Under the pieces are notes generated by a model. That model was given only the letters and a program-made list of their open reading frames with translations. It did no database searches and was not told where the DNA came from. This document shows, piece after piece, positions 9,701 through 20,800 of a stretch of 64,000 nucleotides of DNA (position 1 is the stretch's first letter; every line of letters begins with the position of its first letter). The DNA is from a virus, in IMG/VR virus record IMGVR_UViG_3300031857_000055, positions 1-64,000 of that record, one strand, 5' to 3'. Both the position numbers and the translations under genes were made by a program.

Positions 9701-10987
9701 GCTATCGGTGAGGTCACCGGACCTCCAGGCATTGCGGCAATTACTGCTGCCCCCGCCGTACCCGGAACCACTAATATTACTACTACACTGTCTTCAATTG
9801 CTGATGTATCATCCGAAATTGGTACTCTTCCCAACACGATTGGTGTAAGCACTGTTAATAATGCGATAGTTATTTCAACTTCAGCAGACCAATTAGTAGC
9901 GGAAGGAACTGGTGCAGTCAATGCAATTAGCGATTTAGCCAATGCAGGCAACAACTTAGAAAATGCCGGGCAACAAATCACTACACTGATTGACTCAACT
10001 ACAGGCAATGGTGTAGATAATTTGGCAAATAATATTAGCGGTGCAGTTGACAACATTAACAGCTTAGCAGGAGGAGCAACGTCACTTAAGAACGGCTTGT
10101 CAGGTCTAGCTAATGCTGCTAAGAAGGCACAGGGAGGCGGACTTGCTGCTAGAGCATCTGCACTGGCTAGCGGGGTAAGTAATTTGCCAGGCGGAATCAA
10201 AGCCTTCTCCAGTGTGTTAGATAAAGCAGATGAAGCTGCTAATCAGATACCAGGTACCGGTCAGTTAACAGGTCTGATGAATGATTTGCAGACGGGAGTT
10301 AAAAATGGACTTGGCAGTGCTACATCAACCCTAACTTCAGCAGGTAATGCATTGAATGCAGCTTCATCTGCATTGAATACAGCAAATAGCATAGTAGGAG
10401 CAGCAGGTGATACAACAGCGGCATTGGGTAACTTAAGTTCAGCAGCCAGCAAAGCGGGCGGACTCACTTCGGCTATTGCAAGTAAGCTTCCAATAGGACA
10501 GGTTACTCAGCTACTAACATCTGTGAGTGCTTTGGGCGCTGGCGGAGCAAGTCCTATCAGACTGCCTAGCTTGGGAGTCAACACGACAAACAGAGACGGC
10601 ATTACTGCCCAAATTAGAGGAGTATTGGGTGATGCTAGAATTCCAATACCAAATCTGTTAGGAGACATTATAGGTGATGCTATTGACAGTATAGAAAAGA
10701 GGGCACGTACTTTAAGAGAAGAAAGACGCCGAATTCAAGCACAACTTGACACTGCAAAGGAAGAAGAAACCGCAGCAGGTGATGCATTCATTGTTGCATT
10801 TAATACTCTGCCAGCCGGCGACCCAAGTATTGCTGCACTAGAACAGAGGTATCAGGAAGCAACAACTAAAACTCAAAATTTAGTACGAGAACTAGCAAAT
10901 GTAGGCAAACGTCCAAGAAAAGCTGCACCAGCGACAGACCCAGCTGCTGCTGGAACGCCCCCGGCCGGTACCGGAACTACTACGTAA
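6788..10987 (+). CDS. 5: Baseplate central spike, T4 gp5/VgrG-like, with very long Ala-rich extension
   Basis: 1399 aa. Residues about 20-125 form a gp5/VgrG-type OB-fold (I-I-G-I-V-K-N, then D-I-G-T-E-V-V-C-I-F and G-F-Y-I-G-A-I-P). Residues about 254-410 look like the triple-stranded beta-helix spike, with short repeated strands (I-R-S-A-L-G-H-Q-I-M-M-S-D-D-G, then D-F-N-I-H-A and N-V-N-I-H-A). The lysozyme domain that T4 gp5 carries between these parts is not seen. After a Pro-rich linker (about 480-530), roughly 770 residues are Ala/Gly/Ser/Thr-rich, including a 7-residue tandem repeat (nt 9539-9664). A charged, probably coiled-coil segment (about 1300-1330) and a Pro/Ala tail end the protein. 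The spike call is strong. The extension is unusual, since such spikes normally end at the needle tip. Confidence 0.8.
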   Translation: MPVDSFKPRGTNKLNRPTRDGGGSKNYPIIGIVKNNIDANRSGKIWVALQDGKGPTNPNSRSGWTQVQYLSSFFGVVQANGGANDLGSYTNNSSSYGHWQAPPDIGTEVVCIFINGDINRGFYIGAIPTPQTLQMVPAIGARDVVTLNEGEASGFGGATRLPVTNINTNNTNVSNSNEFLDTARPVHSYAASIMQQQGILRDPIRGPISSSASREPTSRVGWGVSTPGRPIYEGGYTDETLPDNLEQGNAERLNVIARRGGHSIVMDDGDIIGRDQLIRIRSALGHQIMMSDDGQTLSILHSNGQSYIELGKEGTVDIFSTNSINMRTQGDFNIHADRNVNIHAMENFNLQAKNIHTNSDEITKSRAGKEYSITALNNFTVKATAAIAMLAGGQASMVAGAEAFVNGDKVNLNSGSPALLPPDVPIIPVTAQTDTLFDEGVGWAAAPARLLSIASRAPAHYPWVNAGMGVDIRNSPNAADNLPAPSSPPVQQLNAQAEATRPTPPAVATVASVPPVPASSPTLGAGTTNAVLASTATAAAEGPAAEATAAGAGVVKKPGSSLISGINSALRVAAAVGGGIAAIRQLTSASSAGQALIAVGSFGQSADQLARSGVLKPGSESLVNGLASAGKTLTNTLPASVFTGRAGAETVEQLAANPDAQATAAVNLMTTAQQELTQAGVINGSESTTQTAGLIAAASTLGTDAVVDAVKQSSTATEAVETATTNLTAAASAVGIPAAATAAAGANLVNNATASATALAGAAAGAKNVAGAIGAGISAAKLADSLGGLGGIANSLRALEDANSALTGLLDSVKGISGSAFSAVKDGFGKLEAGVPQNLSEIAKEKAAKTAVTENLPGSQPAFAKSLSSLVTKAGDAFNKAAKLSSDLSNSINSVVGPAGRALSGVAGAATGALGAATGAAGTITGAAGTITGAAGAITGAAGAVTTAAGAVTNAAGAVNSITGNVSNLTTAIGEVTGPPGIAAITAAPAVPGTTNITTTLSSIADVSSEIGTLPNTIGVSTVNNAIVISTSADQLVAEGTGAVNAISDLANAGNNLENAGQQITTLIDSTTGNGVDNLANNISGAVDNINSLAGGATSLKNGLSGLANAAKKAQGGGLAARASALASGVSNLPGGIKAFSSVLDKADEAANQIPGTGQLTGLMNDLQTGVKNGLGSATSTLTSAGNALNAASSALNTANSIVGAAGDTTAALGNLSSAASKAGGLTSAIASKLPIGQVTQLLTSVSALGAGGASPIRLPSLGVNTTNRDGITAQIRGVLGDARIPIPNLLGDIIGDAIDSIEKRARTLREERRRIQAQLDTAKEEETAAGDAFIVAFNTLPAGDPSIAALEQRYQEATTKTQNLVRELANVGKRPRKAAPATDPAAAGTPPAGTGTTT
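9539..9664 (+). repeat. Six tandem 21-bp repeats in the spike gene
   Basis: Six consecutive in-frame 21-bp units starting at 9539, 9560, 9581, 9602, 9623 and 9644. They encode variants of T-G-A-A-G-T-I / T-G-A-A-G-A-V. Units 1-3 differ from each other at one or two bases; units 4-6 are more diverged. Looser copies precede them. A recent slippage expansion inside the Ala-rich extension is the simplest reading. Confidence 0.85.
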
Positions 10988-10995
10988 ACTAAATA
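10988..10995 (+). promoter_or_regulatory. Late-promoter-like variant ACTAAATA
   Basis: ACTAAATA lies in the 24-bp gap before the gp25-like gene. It shares the TAAATA core of the late promoter box but lacks the A at position 2. It sits only 16 bp from the start codon, so a transcript would have a very short leader carrying the AAGGA at 11001-11005. Confidence 0.3.
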
Positions 10996-11011
10996 TTAAA
11001 AAGGATAATTT

Positions 11012-11461
11012 ATGGCAACTTATTTAGGATTCAGTACGATAAATGCGTGTAACCCAAAAACAACGAATGCTACCTCAGGTAGTGCTGGCGGCCCGGGCGG
11101 AATCCGCGAAGGTATCTCATGGGGAAATAAATTTAGTCTCGTTGATGCCCAATTAGTAGTACAAGATTTTCTCAATGCGTTGAATATACGATTAGGTACC
11201 AAAGTGGGTCAGCCCGGATATGGTACAAGACTCTGGGACTTTATTTTTGAACCAAATACTCCAACTACACGAATTGATATTGAAAATGAAATACGACGAG
11301 TAGCCAGTCAAGACCCTAGACTTCAACTTGCAGAGCTGGTATCCTATACATACGATAACGGAATACTATTAGAAATACAGTGTGCAATACTGCCTTTCAA
11401 TCAACCAATTGCTGCAAAAATTTCTTTGAACCGAGCGACACAAACAGCCACTTTACTATAA
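11012..11461 (+). CDS. 25: Baseplate wedge protein, T4 gp25-like (GPW/gp25 family)
   Basis: 149 aa, with AAGGA 6 nt before the ATG. It carries the GPW/gp25 signature G-Y-G-T-R-L-W-D-F-I-F-E-P at about residues 69-81, followed by the amphipathic helix I-D-I-E-N-E-I-R-R-V and the D-P-R segment. The family forms the part of the wedge that contacts the sheath and is conserved across contractile injection systems. It lies between the spike gene and gp6, matching wedge gene clustering in T4-like phages. The length is close to that of the family. Confidence 0.92.
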   Translation: MATYLGFSTINACNPKTTNATSGSAGGPGGIREGISWGNKFSLVDAQLVVQDFLNALNIRLGTKVGQPGYGTRLWDFIFEPNTPTTRIDIENEIRRVASQDPRLQLAELVSYTYDNGILLEIQCAILPFNQPIAAKISLNRATQTATLL

Positions 11462-11479
11462 AATCTGGTTTTTTTCTAT

Positions 11480-11487
11480 GATAAATA
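11480..11487 (+). promoter_or_regulatory. T4-type late promoter box GATAAATA
   Basis: GATAAATA in the 47-bp gap before the gp6-like gene, 21 bp upstream of its ATG. A run of seven T residues just upstream (11469-11475) has no convincing stem before it, so a terminator is not called. Confidence 0.6.
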
Positions 11488-11508
11488 TATTATCAATAGA
11501 GAGAAACT

Positions 11509-14500
11509 ATGGCAACAAGTTCAAGACAATCAGCACTATTTGGCCCCAACGACTGGAAAACCATTTACCAGACGTTCAACCAAGCAGACTTCCGTAGCTA
11601 TGACTACGAAACCCTACGTAAAGCATTCATTGACTACCTACAAGTAAATTATCCAGAAACATATAACGACTATGTTGAATCAAGCGAATTTGTTGCCTTG
11701 CTTGACGTTATTGCCTTTATGGGTCAAGGTCTTGCTTTCCGCAATGACTTGAATGCTCGTGAAAACTTTATTGATACCGCCGAACGCAGAGACAGTGTTG
11801 TTAAGCTTGCCAATCTTGTGAGCTATACTCCAAAAAGAAACATTGCTGGCCAGGGCTATCTAAAAGTCACGAGTATTAAAACTACTCAGAACCTAAATGA
11901 TCTTAACGGATTCAATCTAAGCAATGTTCCTGTATTATGGAATGACCCTGCTAACCCCAACTGGTTAGAACAGTTCAACACGATCATCAACGCTACCTTA
12001 GTAGATACACAGAGAATCGGTAGACCTGGCAACGTTAGTGAAATCGCTGGAGTAAACACCAGCGAATATAGCATACAGATTGCCCCTAATAATCTACCTA
12101 TCGTACCTTTTACAAGTTCGGTTGGTGGCATCAACATGAACTTTGAATTGTGCAGTGTGTCCAGCTTAGACAGCGAATCAATCTACGAAGTTCCTCCTGC
12201 TCCTAACGGCAGATTCAATATGTTATATCGTAATGACAAGTTAGGATTTGGTAGCCCCGAAACAGGCTTCTTCTTCTACTTTAAGCAGGGCAATCTACAG
12301 ACATTTGACTTCTCGTTGCAGCAGCAAATCAGCAACCAAAATATTGATATTGATATTCAGGGAATTAACAATTCTGATACATGGCTATACAAGATTAATC
12401 AAGATAACACAAGAGACCAGTGGCGTCAAGTAGAAAATGTTTATGCTAATGCTTCACTACAAGGCAATAGTTCATTCAAGCAGACATTTTCCGTAAGCTC
12501 ACGTTTCAACGATCAGGTCACCTATGTATTTGGCGATGGCGTATTCAGCGAAATCCCTGTCGGAAACTTCAGAGCATATGTACGTGCTGGCAATGCACTC
12601 ACCTACACTATCTATCCTTCAGACATGAATGGCTTGTCAGTGACATTCACTTATATTTCTCGTTTGGGTAGAGCAGAAACATTAACTGTTGGTCTAGCGT
12701 TGACCCAGACAGTAACGACTGCTCAGGCAAGAGAATCACTTGCAAGCATTAAGCAACGTGCGCCTACTCGTTACTATACACAGAACAGAATGGTTAATGG
12801 CGAAGACTACAACAACTTCCCATATACACTGTACAACTCAATTGTCAAGAGTAAAGCAATTAATAGATCAAGCGTTGGCGTCAGTAAAAATCTTGACTTG
12901 CTAGACCCTACTGGAAAATATTCTAGCACAGTAAGTTATGGCAATGACGGTGCATTGTATCAAGACGATGCCGACGGTAGCGAAAGCTTAACAATTAATA
13001 ATACCAGTGATATCATTGCATTCTTTACTGGTGAGCTAACTAATATATTGACGCTAAACAAAGCCACACAATACTATATTCAGAACTATCCAAGATACAC
13101 CGTAACTGATCAGAATACTCCTGCAAATGAAATAGTGTATTGGAGAACTAGTACCGTAAATGCAGACAATGAAACAGGTTATGTCTACACAGTAACCGGT
13201 TCATTAGAGCAGCCCACAAGCGTTGGTGTATTCAGCACTACTAATTTGAAATACATGACCACTGGTGCTATCGTTAAATTTACTGCACCCTCAGGTTTCT
13301 ATTTTGACCAAGACAATAGACTTGTAGCAGGTATTCCAGGTTCGGGCGACAGCACATTTATTTGGACTACTGTTCTAAATGTAGTAGGCGACGGCTCAAA
13401 CAACAATCAAGGTAGCTTCGCTAATGGAGCTGGTCCTATCAGACTTAGTGGCTATGTCCCTAATGATGTTATTGTAAGCACTATCATTCCTGTGTTCGGT
13501 AACATTATTCCTAGAGAAATAATTCAAGAGGCAGTAATCAGAATTGAACTGAATCAAGAATTTACATTAGTGTTTGATAACTCGCTACTAATCAATCAGT
13601 CACGCTGGTCTATTAAAAAGATTACTGACCCCAATTGGTTCGTAAAGTTTACCAGCTTAGGTAATAATAGATACACTGTAACATATAGATCATTGTCTTA
13701 CTATTTTGGAAGTGTCTCAGACACAAGATTTACTTTCGCTAAAGACGAATTAGTATACGATCCGTTTACTGGAAAGATTATTCAAGATAATGTTACGGTA
13801 TTGGGAATTAATACAGCACCCTCATCTACTACTGCGATCGGTAAGAACACTGAGATTAATATTGTTGGACAAACAGTTGAGAGCGATGGATACGTAAACG
13901 ACTTTGAAGTTGAAGTTGCAGCAACGGATGTGAACAACAATCAGTTGATTTTAAATCCGGACTTCTTTAATGAGATTACAGGTTTCGTAACGGGTAACAA
14001 TAATTTTGGTATATATGTTTTCTTTGAGACTGTACAGGATCCAATCAACCTCACCAAAGAGTTCATTATTCCTACCAGCTCAGTACGATTCCAATATCCT
14101 ACTCAAACACAGATTGAATTAGTGAAGTATGATTATCCAGTTGGACAATTGTTCTATGCAACTAGTGAAAATAAATTCTATAAAACAGTTCAGGATCAAA
14201 CTGTAACTACTATTGTCTACGATTTAGTAGAACAGTTTAATTATAGTGTGAAGTCAGGAAGACAGGGCCTGAGCTATCAGTACAAGCATAATTCAAACAA
14301 CACTAATAGAATTGATCCGGCAACTACTAACATTATTGACTTATATGTTGTCACATTCAGCTACTATGAACAATATCAGAGATATATTGTTGACACAACA
14401 AATACTATTCCTGAACCGAATAGACCAACAATTACTGAGTTGTCTTCGCAGTACACTCAATTACAAGACTATAAAATGTTGTCGGATTCTGTAATATTAA

Positions 14501-14883
14501 ATAGTGTAGAGTTCAAACCATTGTTTGGTCCTAAAGCAGTACCGGCACTGAGAGCGACAATTAAAGTAATTAAAGACAGTACAACAAATGCGAGTGACAG
14601 TGAAGTGAGAAGTGCAGTGCTAGCCGCAATGGATCAATATTTCAATATTAATAATTGGAACTTTGGTGATACCTTCTACTTCTCAGAACTTAGTGCATAC
14701 TTACACGCCGAATGCGGAGACTTGATTAGCTCTGCTGTATTAGTACCGAATGACCCCTCAATGAGGTTTGGAGACTTGTATGAAATAAAATGTAGACCTT
14801 TTGAAATTTTTGTAAACGCTGCTACATCAAATGATGTATTAGTAATACCCGCGCTCACACCCGACGAATTACAGATAAGATAA
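11509..14883 (+). CDS. 6: Baseplate wedge protein, T4 gp6-like
   Basis: 1124 aa. The N-terminal 110 residues are unmistakable for gp6: Y-E-T-L-R-K-A-F-I-D-Y-L, then E-S-S-E-F-V-A-L-L-D-V-I-A-F, then N-D-L-N-A-R-E-N-F-I-D-T-A-E-R-R-D-S. T4 gp6 (about 660 aa) dimerises to form the inner ring of the baseplate and links neighbouring wedges. The protein here is about 1.7 times longer. The additional length lies in the middle and C-terminal half, which is rich in Asn, Thr and beta-strand-like segments. It is followed 8 bp later by the giant gene. Confidence 0.93.
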   Translation: MATSSRQSALFGPNDWKTIYQTFNQADFRSYDYETLRKAFIDYLQVNYPETYNDYVESSEFVALLDVIAFMGQGLAFRNDLNARENFIDTAERRDSVVKLANLVSYTPKRNIAGQGYLKVTSIKTTQNLNDLNGFNLSNVPVLWNDPANPNWLEQFNTIINATLVDTQRIGRPGNVSEIAGVNTSEYSIQIAPNNLPIVPFTSSVGGINMNFELCSVSSLDSESIYEVPPAPNGRFNMLYRNDKLGFGSPETGFFFYFKQGNLQTFDFSLQQQISNQNIDIDIQGINNSDTWLYKINQDNTRDQWRQVENVYANASLQGNSSFKQTFSVSSRFNDQVTYVFGDGVFSEIPVGNFRAYVRAGNALTYTIYPSDMNGLSVTFTYISRLGRAETLTVGLALTQTVTTAQARESLASIKQRAPTRYYTQNRMVNGEDYNNFPYTLYNSIVKSKAINRSSVGVSKNLDLLDPTGKYSSTVSYGNDGALYQDDADGSESLTINNTSDIIAFFTGELTNILTLNKATQYYIQNYPRYTVTDQNTPANEIVYWRTSTVNADNETGYVYTVTGSLEQPTSVGVFSTTNLKYMTTGAIVKFTAPSGFYFDQDNRLVAGIPGSGDSTFIWTTVLNVVGDGSNNNQGSFANGAGPIRLSGYVPNDVIVSTIIPVFGNIIPREIIQEAVIRIELNQEFTLVFDNSLLINQSRWSIKKITDPNWFVKFTSLGNNRYTVTYRSLSYYFGSVSDTRFTFAKDELVYDPFTGKIIQDNVTVLGINTAPSSTTAIGKNTEINIVGQTVESDGYVNDFEVEVAATDVNNNQLILNPDFFNEITGFVTGNNNFGIYVFFETVQDPINLTKEFIIPTSSVRFQYPTQTQIELVKYDYPVGQLFYATSENKFYKTVQDQTVTTIVYDLVEQFNYSVKSGRQGLSYQYKHNSNNTNRIDPATTNIIDLYVVTFSYYEQYQRYIVDTTNTIPEPNRPTITELSSQYTQLQDYKMLSDSVILNSVEFKPLFGPKAVPALRATIKVIKDSTTNASDSEVRSAVLAAMDQYFNINNWNFGDTFYFSELSAYLHAECGDLISSAVLVPNDPSMRFGDLYEIKCRPFEIFVNAATSNDVLVIPALTPDELQIR

Positions 14884-14891
14884 GTACATAT

Positions 14892-17800
14892 ATGGCACGC
14901 ATTAGAACACTAAATTTTCTTCCGGAAATTTTCCAAACACCCACCAACAGTCAGTTCCTCTCGGCTACACTTGATAGACTCGTAAGCAATCCTTCGTCAA
15001 CTCGTGTACAGGGATATGTTGGTAGCAAATTTGGTTCGGGAATTAATGCGCTTGATTATTATGTCACAGAGCCAACCAAAACTCGTGCAGATTATCAATT
15101 AGAACCAAGCGTGGTGTTTACAAAAGCAGAAGAAGAAATTGCTAATGATTTTATTACATACCCGGGCATAATTGATTCGCTCAAACAACAGGGTGCTATT
15201 ACTAATAACAACGATAGATTATTCAACAGTCAAATCTACTCATGGGACAGCTTCACTAATCTAGATAAGTTGGTCAACTATTATGAATACTACTGGTTAC
15301 CAATTGGTGCCCCAGCAGTTACAGTTGCTCCCAGTACTGTATTCATCAACCAAGATTATGTTGTCACTGACTTCCCTAATAGCTATGAAATCAGCGAAGT
15401 CGGATCAGCGATTGGAACAGGAACGAATCCTACAATCTCAGTGATTCGCGGTGGCACATATAGATTTGAAGTAAATCAAACTTCACAGTTCTGGATTCAG
15501 ACTGAGCCAGGTACTAGTGGATTTTCTCCCACACAAGAAAATCTACCTACAAGAGAAGTATTTGGTGTGGATAACAACGGTACTGAAGTAGGCATCGTAA
15601 CATTCAACGTCCCATTCAAGAATGCACAGGATCAATTTGTTTTCCCTGGCAACAATATGGTTGACGTAATTTGCAATATTCCGTTTGATCAGGTTAACGG
15701 TAGAAATCTGTATACGATTAATGACCCTGCTACAGGCGTAATTTATCCCGGACTAGATAATATTGACGGTGTGACTGGCTTAGAAGGCCTAAGAATACTG
15801 TTCTACGACACCGGAGTACCAGATGAGCAAGGATTCGTCTCATCGTATTATGACAGCACAACTTATGACGTAAATGATCCGTCCTTTACAGAACCTAAGA
15901 CTGTCACTGTCGGTAGCACTAACGCTAGTGGTAATAGATTATCAATGGCATCGGGCTTCACTACAGATGAACTAATTCCTAATCAAACTGTAACCTTTAG
16001 TGGAGTGCTATTAGGTGGCATCGTTGAAGGTCAAGTATATTTTGTAAAAGATATTATCAACTCAACCGACTTCACTATTTCCGAAGACCTTGAAGGTGAT
16101 ACTGTAACTGTATTTTCTCAGTCAGGCGCCAACATGATTGTTAACATCAATCAGGGCCAGTTTCAGAATGGATTTAACACTGTAGTAAGTGAGAACTTCT
16201 ACAGAATTCAGTATGTAGGTGATCCCGATAATCCTATTATTAGACTGTTACCTGATGGTACTATTCCTAATAATGAAAAGATTTCTCCGAGATTCGGTGA
16301 CCAATACATCAGTAGATCGTTTTACAGAAATAATTTAGGTGTTATTAGTATGATACCTATTATTACTGCACCGCTTGATGTGTTGTATTATCAAGATGGA
16401 ATCAATCCAAATAAAGTCGGCGTAATTAAAATTAATGATTCTGACATAGACAACTTTATTAATATTGAAACAGAAATCTTAGGTAGAACAACTTACACCT
16501 CACCTAACGGCGTACAGTTCACGAATGGATTGAAGGTTCAATTTGATGGTAACGTCTTCCCTAATTCATATCGCTCAGGCGAATATTATGTTGAGGGCGT
16601 AGGTACAGCAATAGAATTGATTCCGGTCAGTGAATTAATTGTTCCTGAGAAATTCTCTAGAGGAGACTTCATACCATACGATACTGTAGGCTATGACGAC
16701 ACTGATTATGATATTGAATTGTTTGTTCCAATTGACCCCGACTATATCACTATTACAAGAAATAGCATCAGCAAGAATGCATGGTCAAGAAGCAACAGAT
16801 GGTTCCACATTGACGTTATCAATGCCACTGCACAGTATAATGATAATCCAAATATCTTGACAGAATATGCGACTCTTGACAACAAAGCTAAGAGACCAAT
16901 CATTGAGTTTTATCCTAACTTAAAAATGTTTGATGCAGGTACTCAAGGTAAGAGACCAGTTGACTTCTTTGATACTCGTGCAACAGATGCATTGTCTCAG
17001 GTTGCAGGGTTAAACAATTATTTCCCTGACGTAGAAACCTATACTGGCAACACTGCTGTAGTTGCAAGCACACCAACTGTCATAGTCAATGTAGTATCCA
17101 TGGAGCTGGGTAAAACATATGAGCTTGTCAACGTTGATGACACTATACAAGATTCATGGAATGAGTTAGCAGGAACGTTGGGCGTTACGTATTTTCCGGG
17201 TGACAAAATCGTATGTGTTAAAGACGGAAACGATCTCCTAGTTCCTGGCACCGGTACTGGACGCTTAATAGATGATCAGACAACTGTAACTGTTCCGTCA
17301 GACGATGTTACTGGGGTATTCCAAATTGGGATGTATGTCGGTGACGTATTAAATATTATACCTACTAATGCACAGATTATTAATCTCACTGATGACGGGA
17401 CAACGACCACTCTCACTATCAATTATCCGTTCCCACAAGACATTGTTGGCGGAACAACATCAATCGTTGGTACTGACACTACAGTAAGCAACTATTCTGT
17501 TTTCCCTGGATCAAGAATTATTTTCTCTAACGATACCGACGAAGGTACAAAGCATAAGATTTACGTTGTAGATATCGTTGTTACTACTTTAGGTGGTAGT
17601 CCACAGATTGTGTTGATTGAAGCTGAAGACACTAATGTTGAAGTAGATCAGCAGGTTGTCATCACGAGAGGCTTCACCGAGCAAGGTAAAACATTCTATT
17701 TTGATGGCATTGAATGGCTACAAGCACAGCAGAAAGTAACTGTTAATCAGGCTCCTCTATTTGATGTGTTTGACGATAATGGTATAAGTCTTTCAGACAG

Positions 17801-20800
17801 CACAGTTTATAATAGTACAAGCTTTACTGGAACTACGCTTTTCTCATATGGTATTAATCCATTAACAGTTGACGATCCTATCTTAGGTTTCCCTGTAAGA
17901 TTCACTGATGTAGGCAATATCGGAGATATTAGCTTTGACGTTACTATCAATTCTGATACCTTTAACTATGTGCGCGGTATTGAATCAATAACACAGCAAG
18001 TAAATACTGGTTACGTACATAACTATATCAATAGAATTGAATTTGCTAGAGAATTGGGCTGGGTAACAGCAGTAGAAAACAGTGTACAGTATCAAGAATT
18101 CAACTTCAGATATAATGTTGCTACCCCAACAACTCAGTTTGTTTGTGATGTTGCTGCGTTACCTGAAGTAGAATTTGACAGTGTAGGTTGGCCAAGAGTA
18201 AAAGTATATAACAATAACAAGTACCTAGAACCAACTGATTACACCGTTGAAATATTTGATACTGCTACAAGAATTACCTTAAACAGTGCACCTGATGTAG
18301 ACACCGTAATTCAAGTATTGCTTCTGAGTGATCAAGTCAGTCAGAGCGGATTCTATCAGATTCCTGACAACTTGAACAGCAACCCATTCAACGAAGACTT
18401 GACTGTAGCAGATTTGGGTGACATTCGCAATCACTATCAAGATATCTTTGTCAATGCACCAAACACTACTGGTGATATCTTTGGCTCAAATAACTATAGA
18501 GACTGCGGTGACTTAACCCCATATGGTACTAAGATTATTCAGAACAGTGCTTCAATGGTACTACCGGGTGTGTTCTTACGTAAAACAAAATATGACCTAT
18601 TAAACGCATTGATGTTTACGAGCAATGAGTATGTCAAGTTCAAGCAACTATTGGTTGACACTGTACAAAATACCCAGTTCACTATTAGAAACACCCCAGC
18701 AGAAATTCTTGACGAAGCTATTGAGCAGATTGCAGCGAGTAAGAGTGAGATTAGCTCATTCTACTGGTCAGACATGCTGCCAAATAGATCGCCGCTAGCG
18801 GTAAATACATATAACTTTAATAGCAACACCGACGTAACTCGCTATCCGTTGAGCAAAGTTTATAATTTTGAATCAGCTAACTATGACAGCGTATTAGTAT
18901 ACTTGAACAGAACCGTCAATAACAATCTAGTACAAAGACAGCTCCTAAGAAATGTGGACTACACTATCAGTGCTGATAGCCCAACTGTCACCGTTACTTT
19001 AGATTTGGTACCCGGCGACCAAATCATAGTTAAAGAATATAATCAGACATATGGATCATTTGTTCCTTATACTCCGAGTAAGCTCGGACTCTATGCTTTG
19101 TACGAACCTAGTGTTGTATTAGACAGCAATTATTCTACACCTACATATTTCATTAAGGGACACGACGGATCATATACAAAGCTATATGGTACCTACATTC
19201 CTCAGACTGACACACTTTTAGACTTCAGAGACCAAACACTATTGGAATTTGAAAAGAGAGTTTACAACAACGTTAAGCTAAGCACAGAAGTTCCAATCAA
19301 GTTCTATGACGTATTGCCTGGCTTCTTCAGAGACAGTGACTATTCATATGATGAATGGTTGCAGATGTATTCAACTAATTTCTTGAATTGGGTTGGTCAG
19401 AACAGAATTGATTACAAGACTCAGTTCTTTAATAGAAACAACGAGTTCACCTACAACTACACTAACTCAAGCAACAAGTTGACCGGCGAGCAAATCCAAC
19501 AGGGTTATTGGAGAGGCGCATATCAATATCTATATGACACTACTACTCCTAATCTGACCCCATGGGAAATGTTAGGGTTCGCTAACAAGCCTACTTGGTG
19601 GGAGGAGCGCTATGGTCCCGCTCCATACACAAGCGACAACTTAGTATTGTGGGGAGACCTTGAATCAGGTAGAGTATATTCAGCAGATGGCACAAGTGTT
19701 ATTGTTCCTGAAGTAGCTCGCCCTGGACTTTTAGATATTATCCCTGTCAATTCAAATGGCAATTTGCTAAGTCCATTGAATAGCATCGTGGGGACTTATA
19801 ATGCAAATACTTTCCAGAAAGATTGGAAAGTAGGTGATGATGGCCCGGCTGAACTTAGCTATCGTCGTAGCTCAACATATCCGTTCGACGTTATCAAGTT
19901 GTTTGCAATGACAAAGCCTGCTGAGTTCTACAACTTAGCAGTTGACCTAGACAACTACAAATACAATGCTGAGTTTAATCAATATTTGGTAAACAACCGT
20001 GACCACTTGATTATCAGTGATGTTGAAATTTACGGTGATGGTATTGCTAAGACCAGTTATATTAACTGGATCGTAGACTATGAAAAGCAGTTTGGAGTAG
20101 ATACTACTCAAGAAATCAAACAAGCATTGCGTAATCTAGATGTTAGATTGGCATATCGTCTTGCAGGCTATAGTGACAAGACGTTGCTTAAGTTCTATGT
20201 TGAAAAGGGTTCACCAAATACTGCCAACGCATCATTGTTGATTCCTGACGAAAGCTATCAGGTTCTTCTTTATGATAACCAGCCATTCGACAAGGTAGTT
20301 TTCTCTAGCGTAATCATTCAGAAAACTGTTCAAGGTGGATTTACTGTTTTTGGCAATTCACAGTCCTTTGCTTACTTTATAATTAAGGCACCTGTTAATA
20401 GCGGTAGAAGCGAACTTGTTACTGTATTAGATAAGACAGTAAAATTAGCAACTGATTATTCATCTAAGGAAGTACTCGTCCCTTATGGCACAACCTTCTA
20501 CAGCATACAAGAAGTTGCACAATTCCTAATGAGCTACAACGCATACCTAACAGACAAGGGTATGAAGTTTAATGAAGTACAGGCTGGTACCGAGATCAAT
20601 TGGGAATTGATGGTACAGCAGTTCATGTATTGGACTCAGATGGGCTGGGAAGACGGAAGCTTGATTACATTAAATCCTGCTGCCAACGATCTTGTCTTTG
20701 ATAAAGAAGGAAGCATTGTTCAGCCGCTAACCATCCAACAGCAGAACTTCATTCTTAACCAAGACCTGTACCCTATTCAGATTAATACTCTTTGCGTGAA

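Noticed and set aside
8854-10200. A 448-residue open frame on the minus strand inside the spike gene
   Set aside because: It mirrors the Ala-rich coding strand (GC-biased codons leave few stops on the opposite strand), has no ribosome binding site of note and its residues are Ala/Val/Pro low complexity.
11469-11475. T-run after the gp25-like gene as a terminator
   Set aside because: No stem with adequate pairing precedes it, and a late promoter box follows directly.
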